The position numbers and the translations under genes are program-made. From positions 332,210 through 396,209 of the forward strand of contig MNCI01009146.1 of NCBI GenBank assembly GCA_015680685.1: a stretch of 64,000 nt of DNA, in the 5' to 3' direction. Each line of letters starts with the position of its first letter. Position 1 is the stretch's first letter. Positions 1-12,399 of this stretch are shown one piece after another. Source of the stretch: Gnetum montanum. Taxonomy: Eukaryota; Streptophyta; Gnetopsida; Gnetales; Gnetaceae. The notes under the pieces were generated by a model. It was not told the DNA's origin and made no database searches. It worked only from the letters and a program-made list of their open reading frames with translations.

Positions 1-3000
1 TATACATCACCAATCTCTAATTCATTACATGCCAACTTCTCTAGTACTTGTTTAGTGACTTGTTGCTACAAACATGCTTGATTTAAAGGTCAAGAATGTA
101 ATGGTCTCCCAATTAATCTACCTTGAAATGGAAATATTTGTAGGACTAATTTAGTATTTTGTAATCTATGTTCTTCATCCTCCTTCTTTTGGAAGATTAA
201 TGGTTCATGCATAAATCCATAGATAAAGGATTGAAATCTTTTAATCTTATTCCTCCTTGGTCTATGAAGTTTGGACTATAATCACTCTAATACAATGAGC
301 TATAAAATATGCTAAAAATTAAGTTTCCAAGACATTATACTATCACTGTAAAAAGTGTGCATTGGAAAAATGATAAACATAACTCTTGGAAATACTAGAA
401 AATAAAGATTATCATGACTATAAGATCATGGCATGCATGGGTAAGTAAAGATTAATGTAGAAATTTCTAAATAATTATATATATATATATATATATATAT
501 AGGATGTGCTAGTGTAGGAGTACTAGTAGCCCTTCATTGATTCAAGGGATGCATCAATGCAACCTTTAAAAAGAGAAATTTTTCAAAGTTTGGCCTCCCA
601 TGCATTTTACTTATCTCTAAAACCTCTATGGATATAAAAAAAGATACAAACATGTTCAAGACACTAAGGATTAACTAAACAAGATACAAGAGCAAGGCAA
701 CTAAGACATTACAATATTATCTTGGATGATGTCCAAGATCTTGAAAATTGGATCATATGATTAATTTTATGCATTTCCATGAATCAAGGACTAGGAAAGA
801 GAAGTTAGAGAAATGAAAAATAATTAGAGCATCCAAGTATTTAAATATATACACAAGGTAAATTAACAAGGGTTTATCATGATTAAACCTTAAAGCTCAT
901 AGAGTCAATACTTACACAAGTGGAATTCTAATCAAGTATCTTATTTCATGCAACCACTTCCATGTTTGAAAGATAAGATTAAGCTTAATCACTTAAAATT
1001 TCAAACCATCAAGTATTTACAAGTGATTCCTTTCCATACCTAGCACATACCTTTCTTGACCATGTAAAACTTATTGATGGGACACTTGTGGAATCCAAAT
1101 AACTAGCAAGACATTAACATCAAATCCAATTCCATCCCCTTGGATGATGAAGTTGCATCCTTCATTTCATCTCATTAAATATTTACCACACATAATAATG
1201 AACATATTAAAAAGAACGAGATCGAGAATAAATGATGAATAAGAAAGAGAGGATAAGAGTGCAACATTATTAGATCACCAACCAATCATTCAATTAGCTT
1301 ATGGGAGTACATGAGCATGTCCTACATCCTGTGAGAGATCCATTCTCACAACCCTTCTCCACTATTCATTCCTAAAATAGGGATCAATCTCCAAGTCTTC
1401 CTTCCAAGCATAAGATTATACCAACCACTAACAAGTGTCTTCTAACCTTAATTCTTTCATGGTCTAACCATTGGTTAAACTAAACCAAGATAACATGCTA
1501 TAGATCATCTAGAAGTTGATTCTAGTTTGATTTTCCTTCATCCATGCACATATGCATAATAGGTTTCCCGAATTTTGCTCTACCCTCTTGTTGATCTCTT
1601 TGGTTACACTAATCAATCCCAATCCTAGTAGTTATTACAATGCTAGGATTAATCAATTGCAATTTTTTGGATTTGGATATGATCATAGTTTAGGTCAAGA
1701 GTTATGATCTTGACCATTGGGAATAAATGAATTTAGCATTTTGGTGGAATCAGCATTTGACATCACTAAAGTTCGCTACAAAAGATTCTTTTAGGCCTTC
1801 ATGGTGATGGGTAGTGATGAGCAAGTGATTATCTTAGATTATTACATTTTAAAAGTCAAGTAATCTAGGCAACAAGTTGAACATAGGAAAGGCTTGCATA
1901 TATATTGATTTCATTTTGATCTTAATTGAGAAATTATATGATCAGTCTAGGATGATGAAAATACCAATTTGTATAGACTAATGATCTTGGAACATCATTG
2001 CTCTTTCCATTACCTCCTCTTCTCATCATTATTATTTTATTATTTTTTATTTTCTTTTAATTTTTTTATATTTTTCATTTATTTTTTTATCTTTTCTTTC
2101 ATGAGAAGAGGATTTTTAAATGATGCATGAAAACTTTGGAAATGATTGGAGTGCTACATCACCACCCAAAGTCTTCAACTTACATGAATATGAGAGTTCA
2201 TCCCTTACTACATGACATAGAAAGGTTCATGAGAACATGAACCTATTTTGACTAGGATGACTAAGCATGGAGACATGTGCACCTTGGTTTGATCACACTA
2301 ATCAAACCCATCTAGTGGTCACAAAGACTCTTGATGAAATATCCTTTCCTTACTAGTGACAACTCATTATTTCAAGATTTTGAAGCTCTTACCCTCAGGT
2401 GTGGATTCACAACCTATCATGGTTCTAGTAGCATTAAATTTCATAGTCCACAATTTGAGTCCTAGCTCCTTTCTAAATCTAAATCTAGTTCACTAGTAAT
2501 GGATAGAGAAAAAGTACATGGATGAACAAGTTGTGTGGAAATTCCATTAATTAAGGCTCCATTTTAGACTTGGTTAGTACTCTTAAATCATCATAGTATC
2601 TATGACCATCCATCTACCATTGGCTTATTGAGTGAGCATTCATAAAATACATTAATTGGTTTTTATGCACATATACAAAGACAAACTTAAAGAAAAGAAA
2701 ATATTCTAATGATTACCCGTTAAGCTTAAAAAGTAGGAAAACTCTAATCAAACATACCAACTTTATTAAGCACATAAAAAACTAGCATAAATGTTTTTTA
2801 ACATAACATGGAGGATTCCTCTCTCATGACTAATTCATGTTTATCACCTTGTAGACCACTAAGTATAGCATAGAAATTAATCATTAGACACACTTGAAGG
2901 TGAAAGATTTTCTTCATGATGCTTTAGTTATTACTAGTTGATGAGAAATATATTGTTTGGATCATCTGAATGGCATATCCATATGGTCCTACATAGCTTA

Positions 3001-3029
3001 AAAAGCTCATAAGGTATTTTCTTATAGTG
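1..3029 (-). other. Decayed retroelement interior, no readable gene
   Basis: A+T-rich sequence with stops in all frames. It lies downstream, on the minus strand, of the protease remnant at 3030-3400, where reverse transcriptase and integrase of the same element would be expected. I looked for the usual RT and RNase H signatures on the minus strand and found none. Either pol is deleted here or it has decayed past recognition by eye. Confidence 0.35.
475..501. repeat. (TA)n microsatellite
   Basis: An uninterrupted run of alternating T and A, about 26 bases. Nothing suggests a function. Confidence 0.95.
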
Positions 3030-3400
3030 AATTCTTTCAATATGATCCCTCCTACCAATTTCAAGATGAAGGTTTGCGAAGAATAACTTGGAATCGATGA
3101 TGCTCAACTAGGTCATTTCCATGATGATAAGGAAGTTGTCTCTCATCTTATTTTCTAGTTTGGTCATCAAGAAGTCTTCAAGGTATAATCAACCTACTAA
3201 TGTTTTCATCACATTGTTCACCTATTTCACAAGGTACAAGTAAGATTGGTCCAATAGCTCTAGTTAAATACTAATAGTTTTAAGAGGAGGTAGACCCCAC
3301 TCATGATACTACTGCAATAAGATGATATTAACTTTTGAACCAAATTTGAAGAGAGCAAGGCAATGACCTTTTTCACCAATTTAGATCTTCACCATGTGAC
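3030..3400 (-). pseudogene. Athila-like Ty3/gypsy protease remnant
   Basis: Read on the minus strand, this gives GSKVNIILLQ, then YHEWGLPPLK, then a stretch aligning through FLMTKLENK and LIIMEMT to LHLEIG. The same order occurs in the protease regions of A (GSRVNLISQEMYKAWNLPPLK) and B (EVNLISHDMYKSWNLPPLK) further along this window, so homology is clear although several stops interrupt it. Retropepsin would cleave the Gag-Pol polyprotein. The catalytic Asp-Ser/Thr-Gly is not intact: the aligned residues read KFGS. This is the best evidence that the first 6.7 kb is the inside of a minus-strand gypsy element. Confidence 0.7.
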
Positions 3401-6400
3401 TATTAAGATCTCATCACTTTCAAATGAGTATCCTTCCTTAACTATTCATGTAACCATCTTGGACATAGAAATGACAATGACATTACCACCATCAAGTCTT
3501 ATCTTATTGGATTTTCCAAGCATAATTGTAGAACTTATTTCTGAAATGGATGTTCTTCTTTAATAGTATTCAAGAAATAATAATGGGGCCTCCTTAATGT
3601 GGACTCTCATCTATCTTTCATTATTATCCTCTTCATGAAATGAAATATTGAGTGGACCTAGTCCAACAATGGTGACATCTATGCTTATGGTAGAATTTTC
3701 TACTATGGGACCTTGAACTTCCCCTTGCATCAATAAGCATTTGGCAATATTTCCCAATAGCATACATGAAAGTAGAATCAATAAAGTAGGTAATATTACA
3801 ATATTTGACTTTCCTTAACTGTGGTTAATTGAACATTCCTCCCTATATGGGACCAAGAAGTAGAAGTTATTGCTACTACTTTTGAGAAGCTTAATGGGCA
3901 ATGCTACTTAGGGTAGGTAGGTACTATTTAGGTATCATCTATGGAGATTTGTTAGTAACCTTTTAAACATCTTCAATATAGGAATTGACGGGAAGCACCA
4001 TTTGTTATTACATCAAACTAAGAAGATTTCATGGAATAACCCCCTAAGGATTTAGAGTTTGCCATTGCTAGTACTACTACATGGACTATAAGTATGTGCC
4101 TCTAAGATAATATGATTAGCTAGGGTATTAATTCATCCTTTTTTATCTTTTGACAAACTTGGGGATTCAAAAAAATTCTATATTATCCCATTTTACCTTT
4201 AAGCCATGACAAGGTAACACTATAAGTCATGAGGATCTATGTAGTATTTGTAGGAACCCTGATCACTAGAAAATGAGGAAGCCCTACATAATGCAACATT
4301 GATTCCACATAAATGTATATACCTACCTTAACTAGTTATGGTTGTTTAATACATTTGACTTATAATTCACAAGCTAGTAGTGGACTCTTTCCTTAATAGC
4401 AACATCTAGGTCATTATTTCAGATTTTTAGCAAATTGGCCCAAAATTCATGATTATTCTATCATTTTCAAGCATAGGCAATTTTGATAAAAGATAAATAA
4501 TTTTGTACCCCAAATTTCTAATAACCTTCTATAGCCAATAGGTATATAAATGCTCTTAAAGTATGCATATTCTTTGACATATAAAGAATACAATGATTGT
4601 TCTTCAAGGCTTTGTAAGTTGGGACTTTAATCCCTCTAAATTCATCTTCATTAATCTTTAAATTATAATTGGGCAAAGGCATAAGAAAAAGATCCCTACT
4701 TAATGCTACTTCTCTTGATGTAAAATGAAAATGAACTTCTTAAAATTTTCACTATTATCCTCTTCTTCATCCATCTTCTCTTTCTCTTTGCCCTTATTTT
4801 TTTTTCTAGCAAGTGTCCTTGGCTTCTTTGTTGTTGATTTTTTCTATTGTTTTGTAGCTAACCTCTTCCTCGTAACTCTATGCCTAGAAGTATAAGTCAT
4901 TATGAGTGTTCATGATGTGATAATTAACTAATTGTGCTACAAAATTTCCTTTATTATCAAATTCATGATCCTTGTTTCTTTGAGTAGAATTAGAATTTCC
5001 ATGCATGTTGGAGGACAAAGGGGATTTTTCAAAGTTGAAAGCTTCTAGGCAATCATCATCAATAGACTTCCAAAACTAAAATAGTTGATTCTTCAATTAT
5101 GAAAATTGAAGATGACCCAATAAAAATTATAAGCATTAAAATGAGCCTAACTGACCTTCATCTTTCAAGCAATAATATAGTTCAAGGCTTTCAAAATGTT
5201 CCATTGGAGTATTATATGATGATTCATATAGCCAATCCATGCGTTATAGATTTTTGCAATAGTACGAATAGGCTCATCAAGTTGATCATGATTAATCCAT
5301 GGGTTGGTTCTACTAACATCAAAATATTGCTTTGACAAGATGGTTGAAAGCAAAGAATTCTTGTTGATGAAATGGATATTTACAAATGGAATGTATACAT
5401 TCTTATCATTCATTACCATATGAATAAGGTCTTCAATGATATGGATGTGAATGGACTTCTCCATCTAGAAGATCTCCAACACATAATTATTGTTAGTTTA
5501 TAAACTTTTCAATGTTTGTACTTCGGTCATCAGTTGGCATGTTGTCAACCTGATAGTATATCCTGATAGCCTAATAGCTTTGAGAACTTCTTGAATATCT
5601 AGGTCAATCATGCAAGAGAAATAATTAGAGTTGAAGTTAATGGATCTTTTTGATTCTAGCTTATCTTAAATTAGATTAATGGGTAATATCACAAAACTCT
5701 TATTTTCCTTTAGAATTTTGTCAAAGTTAATCTTTTTCTCAAAATCCATTTTGATAGTGATCTCTAATTATGAATTTTCCTTAAAATTATATAGCTCTCA
5801 GGAGTAATTTTCACAATCATAGTTGCACTAGACCATAATTTGCTTAAGATCACACAAACCTTTACTCAATTTTCCCCAAATCATAATGTGCCCTTTGTAA
5901 TAGATCATGATTAATTAAATAATCAGATTTCTGACATGTGATAATGCATTATTTATTGGCATAATTTTAGAGTCATTTTGAGTATTTATAAATTAAGGTG
6001 ATAACTATCATGAATGAAATTCTATTATTTTCTTTTTTTAAGTAGAAGCATATTGTTTATCATAAGACCATTCAATTCCTCCTTCCTATCATCATACTTT
6101 CATAACTTATTAGGAGTTTGAAAAGCTAGGCCTATAAGGTTTATTTCTTGGGTATCTATTCTGCTTTAATTTAGAATAAATACAATTTTTTTTTATTGTG
6201 TGAATCAATCATGAGATTTATTTTTTGGGCATATCTTGCATCCATATTATAAAACTTAATTCTGTAACATTTTTCCTTATCACATTCTTGGGCCATGAAT
6301 CCCTAAATAGCACCAACCTTGTCTTCAATTCATAACAACACATAGCTTATATATTCTATACGATGTTCCTACAGAGGATAGGTATTATAGCCCTCTATTT

Positions 6401-6756
6401 GCCTTGTCCTAGAACTTGACTATTGAAGAAGACTCCCCATCATTTTCTTTAGCATTCGAAGTTGTTCATGTAAGATTTTCATCTTCACATGATCAATCTA
6501 TGAACTTTTCTTTTTTGCAAATTAAAGATGCTTTTACCTATTTGCCCAACTTCTTATGCTTATCTCATCTTGGTAACCATTCTAGCCTTGTTATTTAAGC
6601 TTCTTCAAGACAATATGAAGTAACATGTCTCTTCGTAACTTCTTTTGGTTACTATATCAATCACTATTCTATTCTCTTTATATCAATTGTCAATTCTTCA
6701 TTAGTTATTAACTTCTTTTGATCAAAACATGTGTGCTTCTTTATGAGTCCAATCTT
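3401..6756 (-). other. Probable gag and leader region of the same decayed element
   Basis: Lies between the protease remnant and the primer-binding site on the minus strand, where gag and leader belong. Short minus-strand open stretches exist (for example 5165-5464, 99 codons) but I recognise no motif in them. At about 3.3 kb it is longer than the gag plus leader of P, so it may contain other insertions. Assignment is by position only. Confidence 0.35.
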
Positions 6757-6768
6757 GGTTTGATACCA
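6757..6768 (-). other. Primer-binding site, initiator-Met tRNA type
   Basis: The minus strand reads TGGTATCAAACC, close to the common plant primer site TGGTATCAGAGC. It sits just inside the proposed LTR, separated from it by about 5 bases. The Athila-like element P uses an Asp-type site instead, so this LTR and the protease at 3030-3400 may belong to different elements. Confidence 0.45.
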
Positions 6769-6773
6769 TCTCA

Positions 6774-7681
6774 TAGGTAGATGTGATTTTATGCTCTTAG
6801 ACAACTCTAATTATTAGGATCAATGTTCTCAGTAATATGAAATCTTCAGATCACCAACTTAGCATCCTTATTGCATTCATACATCTTTGTATAATTGACC
6901 TTCTTTTATATAACCATCACTCGTAACTATTATTATTACAAATTCTATTCTCTAACATATTATTCATAAGTTACAATTAAGTTACAAATGCTTACGTTAG
7001 ACTTATTATTATAGTCTAGTGCCTTGTGCTTTGTTAAGTCTTCTCCAACTTAGCTTCATTTTGTCTATTGTACTTTATTAAGCCACATCTAAGTTAACTT
7101 CATAAACTTTTTCGTGCTTCATTAAGCTACTCTTATCTTAGATTTATCTACTTATGGACTACTTCTTCATAAGTCTATCTTTTCTTATTTCATTGTAATC
7201 TTTTAAATGTCATTCTCTTTTCTTTAAGAAACTCAACTAAGCTCAATATGACATAATTTGAATCTTTAGTTCTTCTTTAGGAAACTAGTTCATATGTTAT
7301 AATGATCACACTTATCTCTTGTAATACTTACTTGTCAATTCTTCAAATGGAATTGAATACTCCTTCATCATCCTAACATTTGTAATTGGTAAAATATTGA
7401 GAAATACAATGGTATGAATAGTTTTACAAAATTTCTTGAATAAAGTCTAATTATTGTTCTTAGACTCTATTTCTCTTTAGATACTTGTACTCTTCTTCGG
7501 TATTTTTCTTCTTATGTTATTATACTCACATTTTGTCATGGATCTTAATTTAAACTTCATTTTCATAATTTATACTCACATCTTTATCAAATAAGATTGT
7601 TATGAATCAATTAACTTGGTTTGACATTACTTACAAAAATCATGATTGGACCTAAATATTATTATAGGATAAACACCTCCA
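6774..7681 (-). repeat. Long terminal repeat (decayed), minus strand
   Basis: On the minus strand it starts TGGAGGTGT directly after a purine tract and ends near ACATCTACC just before a primer-binding site, giving imperfect inverted termini. It is about 0.9 kb. A purine tract on one side and a primer site on the other would make it shared by two tandem elements, or one of the two signals is fortuitous. No target duplication was found. Confidence 0.45.
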
Positions 7682-7693
7682 TCCCCCCTCTTA
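7682..7693 (-). other. Polypurine tract
   Basis: Minus-strand AAGAGGGGGGA abuts the TG start of the LTR at 7681, the normal arrangement for plus-strand priming of an LTR element. Confidence 0.45.
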
Positions 7694-8148
7694 TTACTAG
7701 TACAGAGAAATTTAAAACTAGTAAATAGGGAAAAAAGGTCATGATGTCTATCTTATTTAGATTGGTATATATAAAATTAAGAATCAATTTGGTGAAGCTA
7801 TTAGCTCTTATTAGAATTTATTTCTTAAGTTAATTGTGATATTGTTTTTTATTCAATACTTTTCTTTGACAAGAGTAATTTTCTTCTCTTTCTTAAGAAG
7901 GATACTTGTAGTAAGAAGTGAAATCCCATAAAGCCCTTTAAAATGAAGACAACCTAATCATTTTCCTATCCTATAATGGAGAGTTTTTAAGATTAGTAGT
8001 AAAGATTAAACATTGACAATACATCCCCAAAACTATTGAACCTTTTTTCTATTATCATTTTGGAGTTCTACTCTTCTAAATTCATGATATGATCTACTTT
8101 GATTTTTTCTCATTTTTTAGAATATTTTTGAAGTTTGAAGCCGCCACC
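7694..8148. other. No gene seen; flank upstream of the PNP-like gene
   Basis: A+T-rich with no open frame. It may hold the end of a minus-strand retroelement (left) and the promoter of the gene starting at 8149 (right). No convincing TATA box was picked out. Confidence 0.4.
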
Positions 8149-9540
8149 ATGGAAGGGCATAAGCCAACTGAGAATAACCGGCTAGTCAACCAAGGTAATG
8201 ACCCTGATGTCTTATCTTAAACTTGAATAAGGTCAACGCTCACAGTTTTGGGTTCAATAGGTTGAAGTGGGGATAAGATTTGGTACTGAAAGAGAATGTA
8301 AATGTTCATGGTTGCCTGCCTTGCATGTGCCGTGTCATTCCAGTCAACATTCCGATCGAATCATTGTGGAGAATGATCGCAGCAACAATACTTTCTTGAC
8401 GCGTCTACGCCGCAGTTTAGTGCTTGGCTCAGGGGCAGTGAGGTCAACATTTCTGGTAACCAAATGACCACTGCATCATTACTGGATGCCTTAATTTGCT
8501 TTTCATTTCTGTAATTTAATTTCTCCTCAATTACTGTACGTGCGATGCCGTGGTCATGCTGCAGGTCGCACATTCTATTTGAGACGTTTCGCGGATAAAC
8601 ATATTGTCTTAGTGAAGCACGGCAAGGGCTTGGTACTGCATTATTATTTTTCCCCGTTCAATTTAATAGTTTCACCTCGCTGGCTGATGATGAATCAATA
8701 AATGCTTTAATGTAATACATTATACATACATACAGAACCGGCGTGATTCGAGTAATCATGGGGTGAATAGCTTGAACTTCGTGGAGTACACGACCGAGGT
8801 TGGCTGCACCGTCCTGGGCAACACTCTGCCATCTCCCGATGCCTCAAACGACTTTGTCTTCTGGCTGACCACCCCCACCCCCAGCAGCGCATTCCCCCTC
8901 CCTAACGTAAGTACATGATTGGATAACTATGCTCATTAAACCGTAAGCTGTAATTAGAATTTTAGCCATAAAGAAGAGAAATTTGCAATTGTAATTGACT
9001 GCATCTAATTTGATTCTCATGGTGGCGGTGATGCTGCAGATACAACTGGCTCAGTGCTCTGAGAAGCAGCCGACGGTTGTGACAGACATCTACGTTGACA
9101 ATGCCCAATTCCTCACCCAGACCTTGGGCTGCCAAACTGTGGACATGGAGGCCGCAGCTGTGGCACAGGTACTCCACTAATTAACCATTTAATTGATTTT
9201 AAAGAGCCCGCAATACAATTAAATTGCCGATCGAAGAAGATAATGATTTTTGTGGATGGAAATGTGAATGGCCAAGGTATGCAAGAGCCGTAAAGGCGTG
9301 TCATTGCTGTTGACGGCGACGGTAACGAACAGGGCGGTACTTGAAACGAATGAGAAGATTCCATGCACGCAGATAATCGACCACGTCAGCTACCCTAACG
9401 CCGTCACTACCATCCGCCAAATTGTTAANCTCTCAGTCCCAACGTGGCTGACCCTCAGTCTCAGGGTCAAGCCCAAGCCAATTTGCCCCAATGTCTCTTG
9501 CTTCTTTATTTTATTTTTTTTTCTTTTTTTGGATTGTTAA
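8149..9540 (+). CDS. Nucleoside-phosphorylase / bark-storage-protein-like gene, short and possibly decayed
   Basis: Five exons fit with consistent phases: 8149-8194, 8565-8632, 8736-8906, 9040-9168 and 9277 to about 9428. All introns are GT-AG; the first is phase 1, the others phase 0. The product is about 190 residues with the PNP/UDP-family signature YVDNAQF, then VDMEAAAVAQVC, as in plant bark storage proteins and bacterial MTA/SAH nucleosidase. The first ATG sits in GCCGCCACCATGG. Family members usually have about 300 residues: the nucleoside-binding middle is absent, and the usual SD after the VC helix is replaced by TATVTNR, so hydrolase activity is doubtful. A storage-like or pseudogene role is possible. 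It is much richer in G+C than its neighbours. The 3' end is unclear because base 9429 is undetermined; the open frame runs on to 9540. Confidence 0.65.
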
Positions 9541-9687
9541 GGTGAGCTACAAGCTGGAGAAGAAAAATTAAAACCAAAACCTTAACAGAGCCCAATGTTG
9601 CAAGATGGGGGATTGTTAAGGTGACCTACAAGCGGGAGAAGAAAAATTAAAACCAAAACCTTAACAGAGCCCAATGTTGCAAGATGG
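9531..9687 (+). repeat. 79-bp tandem duplication at the gene's 3' end
   Basis: Two copies (about 9531-9609 and 9610-9687) begin GGATTGTTAAGGTGA. Each could encode IVKVSYK...EKKN and a stop, in continuity with RQIV of the last exon. The ATTGTTAA start also occurs a third time at 9421, where the next base is n. Either exon duplication or an assembly artefact fits. Confidence 0.85.
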
Positions 9688-9710
9688 CCCGAGTCACCTG
9701 CAACAAGACA

Positions 9711-9808
9711 TAAGGTTATCGCACCCGGGACGACAGCTGAAAATGGAGACCAATACAACTAAGGTTATCGCACCCGGGACGACAGCTGAAAATGGAGACC
9801 AATACAAC
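9711..9808 (+). repeat. 49-bp perfect tandem duplication
   Basis: Two adjacent identical copies (9711-9759, 9760-9808) starting TAAGGTTATCGCACCCGGG. Their identity points to a very recent event or an assembly error. Confidence 0.9.
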
Positions 9809-10005
9809 TAACTCAAAGAGAAACCATTTGCTTCTTAATTTGTATGTATGTCTCTCCGCCGTCCTTAATATGTCGTACCTCTGGTTCCGTACGGGTTATT
9901 AGAAGGTGGATGGTTGCCTGCTTCAACTTGGAGTTCCATAAATAGATTATATACGTATTCCCTTAAATGCAATGACCAATGACCTTTTAGTATGTTCATT
10001 GTTAA
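9809..10005. other. 3' flank of the PNP-like gene
   Basis: No open frame and no repeat recognised. It probably contains the 3' untranslated sequence and the boundary with copia element K. Confidence 0.4.
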
Positions 10006-10654
10006 ACAATTTGTTCTAATTTTTAAATCCGGATGTACTTTGTTTTATAATTGTTCAAAATGAGCAAATTTCAACATAGGCAATTTTAGCCAAACAAATA
10101 ACAATGAAGTGGTACATGATAGGTTAAAGACATTACAAACTTAAATATGTTAATTTATGCCTATTAAGTAAGATAACAAAGTAACAATAAGCAGTAAAAA
10201 TAGAAATAAAATTATGGAATCAAAAGAAATGCATCAAGAATACAAGAAATTATCTTGGAAAAGCATACAAAAACCCCAACAACAACTCTAGCTCCTAGCA
10301 AGCATTAGAAATCCAAGTATTTTTTTCTTTTAGACTTACAACAAGCTTAGATCAAGCTTTCACAAGAGAAAGAGATTACAACTAGAATTATGCTTCATAC
10401 ACCTTTGAGGATGTGATGTTGAGATAAGATGAGACCACACAAACATCCACTTATATAGTGATCATAATGTCATGCTTTAGGTAAAATACAAATTATGAAG
10501 TTATAATTCATAATTAATCATAGCCAAATTGGGTGTGAGAGATTACATATTCTTTTGGCATATTACATACTTTAGCTTTTATTATTTTTAGCCAACATGG
10601 CAATCCTTACAACATGAAGGTGTCTTAAACATAAAATTAACAATGCACCTAACA
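10006..10654 (-). repeat. 3' LTR of copia element K
   Basis: The minus strand reads AAGAAGTGGGAGAAT and then TGTTAGGTGC: a copia-type purine tract followed by an LTR start. Inside is a TATA-like CTATATAAG on the minus strand near 10455. The inner boundary at 10654 is good; the outer one, near TGTTAAAC at about 10005, is a guess. Confidence 0.6.
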
Positions 10655-12350
10655 ATTCTCCCACTTCTTGTTTATTTTAAGGTATTACAATTAGGAGCAA
10701 CCATTACATTTTACAATTTACCAATCCAAGTTCTTTTTTATCCTAGTTGAACTTGTCCACAAGAATGACCTTGGTCAACATATTTATTGAATTTTCCAAT
10801 GTAGGAACCTTTTTTTTAGACAAATCCTTCCTTTTTAAATTTCATCTCGAATAAAATGGTAATTTATATTAATGTGATTGATCCTTGCATGGAACTTAGG
10901 ATTCTTTGACAAGAAGATTGCACTTTAGTTATCACAAGAGATGTCTACTTTCTTTTGCTCTTGCCCAAGCCCAAAGTCTTTGTCCAATTATGTAGCCAAA
11001 CTTCTTTGCTTACTTGAGAAGCTGCTACATATTCTACTTCTGTTGTTGATAATGAAACACAACTTTTTCTTTTACGAATCCAGCTAAGCACACCTAAGTT
11101 CATTTTAAAAATATATTAACTTGTATATTTTTAGTGATCTAGATCACTTCCCCAATCTGTATCCACAAAACTATGCAATCCAAAGGAACTTTTTTATAAT
11201 AGTTAGCAAAATTTATAGTACCTTTAAGATAACTAAGAATTCTTTTAACATCCATCCAATATTCCTTACCAGTATTGGACATACACCTACTCACAACTTC
11301 ACTGCATATGCAAAATGAGACCTAGCATAAACCATTTCATACATGAGGCTGCATACAACATTATCATAGGGGATTTTGCTCATTTTCTCCATTTCTTCAT
11401 ATATTCCAGGGAATTTCTCCATTGATAATTCCATGCCCACAAACAATGGAGTGCTTACTGCCTTACATTCCTACATATTAATTTTTTAAAAAACTTTACT
11501 AACATATGTAGATTGACCAAGCCATAACTTTTGATCTTTTATATCTCTTTTAATTTCCATGCCCAAGATTGTCCTTGCAGCGCCAAAAGTCCTTCATCTC
11601 AAACTGAGATGATAACTAATATTTTAGGTTAGTGATTTCTTGCATACTATTCCCTGCTATCAACATATCGTCAACATATAATAGCAATATTCATACTATT
11701 CCCTACTATCAACATATAAAAGTAGTATTAAATAGGTTTGTGAACTTTTATTTAGATAAATGAAAAGGTTATTTTCAGCCGTTACAAAACCAAACCTTAT
11801 CATGCAAGAATCAAATTTTTTATACCACATCCTAGGGGATTACTTCAACCCATACAAGAATTTTAGTAAGTGACATATGTTCTCCTTGCCCTTATCTATA
11901 TAGGCTTCAAGTTGTTGCATCTAAATTTCTCCATCTAGATCTCCATGAAAAAATGCAATATAAAGATTTATCTATTCAAGTTTAAGATCTAAAGTAGCCA
12001 TGAAAGAGATTAAAGATCTTATGGATGTTAAATTTACCATTGGTGTAAAGACTTCTTCATAGTCAATACCCTCCTTTCAAGAGCATCGTTCTATTACCAG
12101 CCTTTCCTTGTATATTCCTCCTTTTTTACCTTGAAAAGCCATCTAAAACCAATAGGATTTCTTCTAGGAGGAAGCTCAACAAGTTCTTATATCTTTTTTT
12201 TATTAGTGATTTCATTTCTTCATCTATAGCATTTTTCCAAGCTTTACTAACTTTTGAATTACAAGCTTCTTTATAGGTTTGAGGAGCATCAATAATACAT
12301 AGAATATATGAAGCTAAATAATCATGTATTTGTTTACTTGAGTTGACCTT
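10655..12350 (-). pseudogene. Copia reverse transcriptase and RNase H remnant (element K)
   Basis: On the minus strand the order is SKAWKNAIDEEMKSL near 12240, then KEGIDYEEVFTPM, FLYGLK and WYKKFDSCMIRFGF, then an RNase H stretch with TEVEYVAAS near 11030. These are standard copia RT and RNase H landmarks, which copy element RNA to DNA and remove the template. Several stops and frameshifts make it inactive. Gag and protease of the same element lie upstream at 12400-13221, and the purine tract and LTR follow. No integrase fits between the gag-pre-integrase motif and RT. Confidence 0.8.
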
Positions 12351-12399
12351 CTTAATAGCTTATCTTCTCATTGAGGTTGATCTTCCATGCCATCAATTT

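Noticed and set aside
8140-8152. Vector or transgene contamination suggested by the Kozak-like context
   Set aside because: Flanks are continuous plant-like DNA with fitting introns; no vector, promoter or tag sequence is seen.
8267-8573. Open frames on both strands between exons 1 and 2 of the PNP-like gene
   Set aside because: They fall in the intron predicted from phase-consistent junctions and have no recognisable motif.
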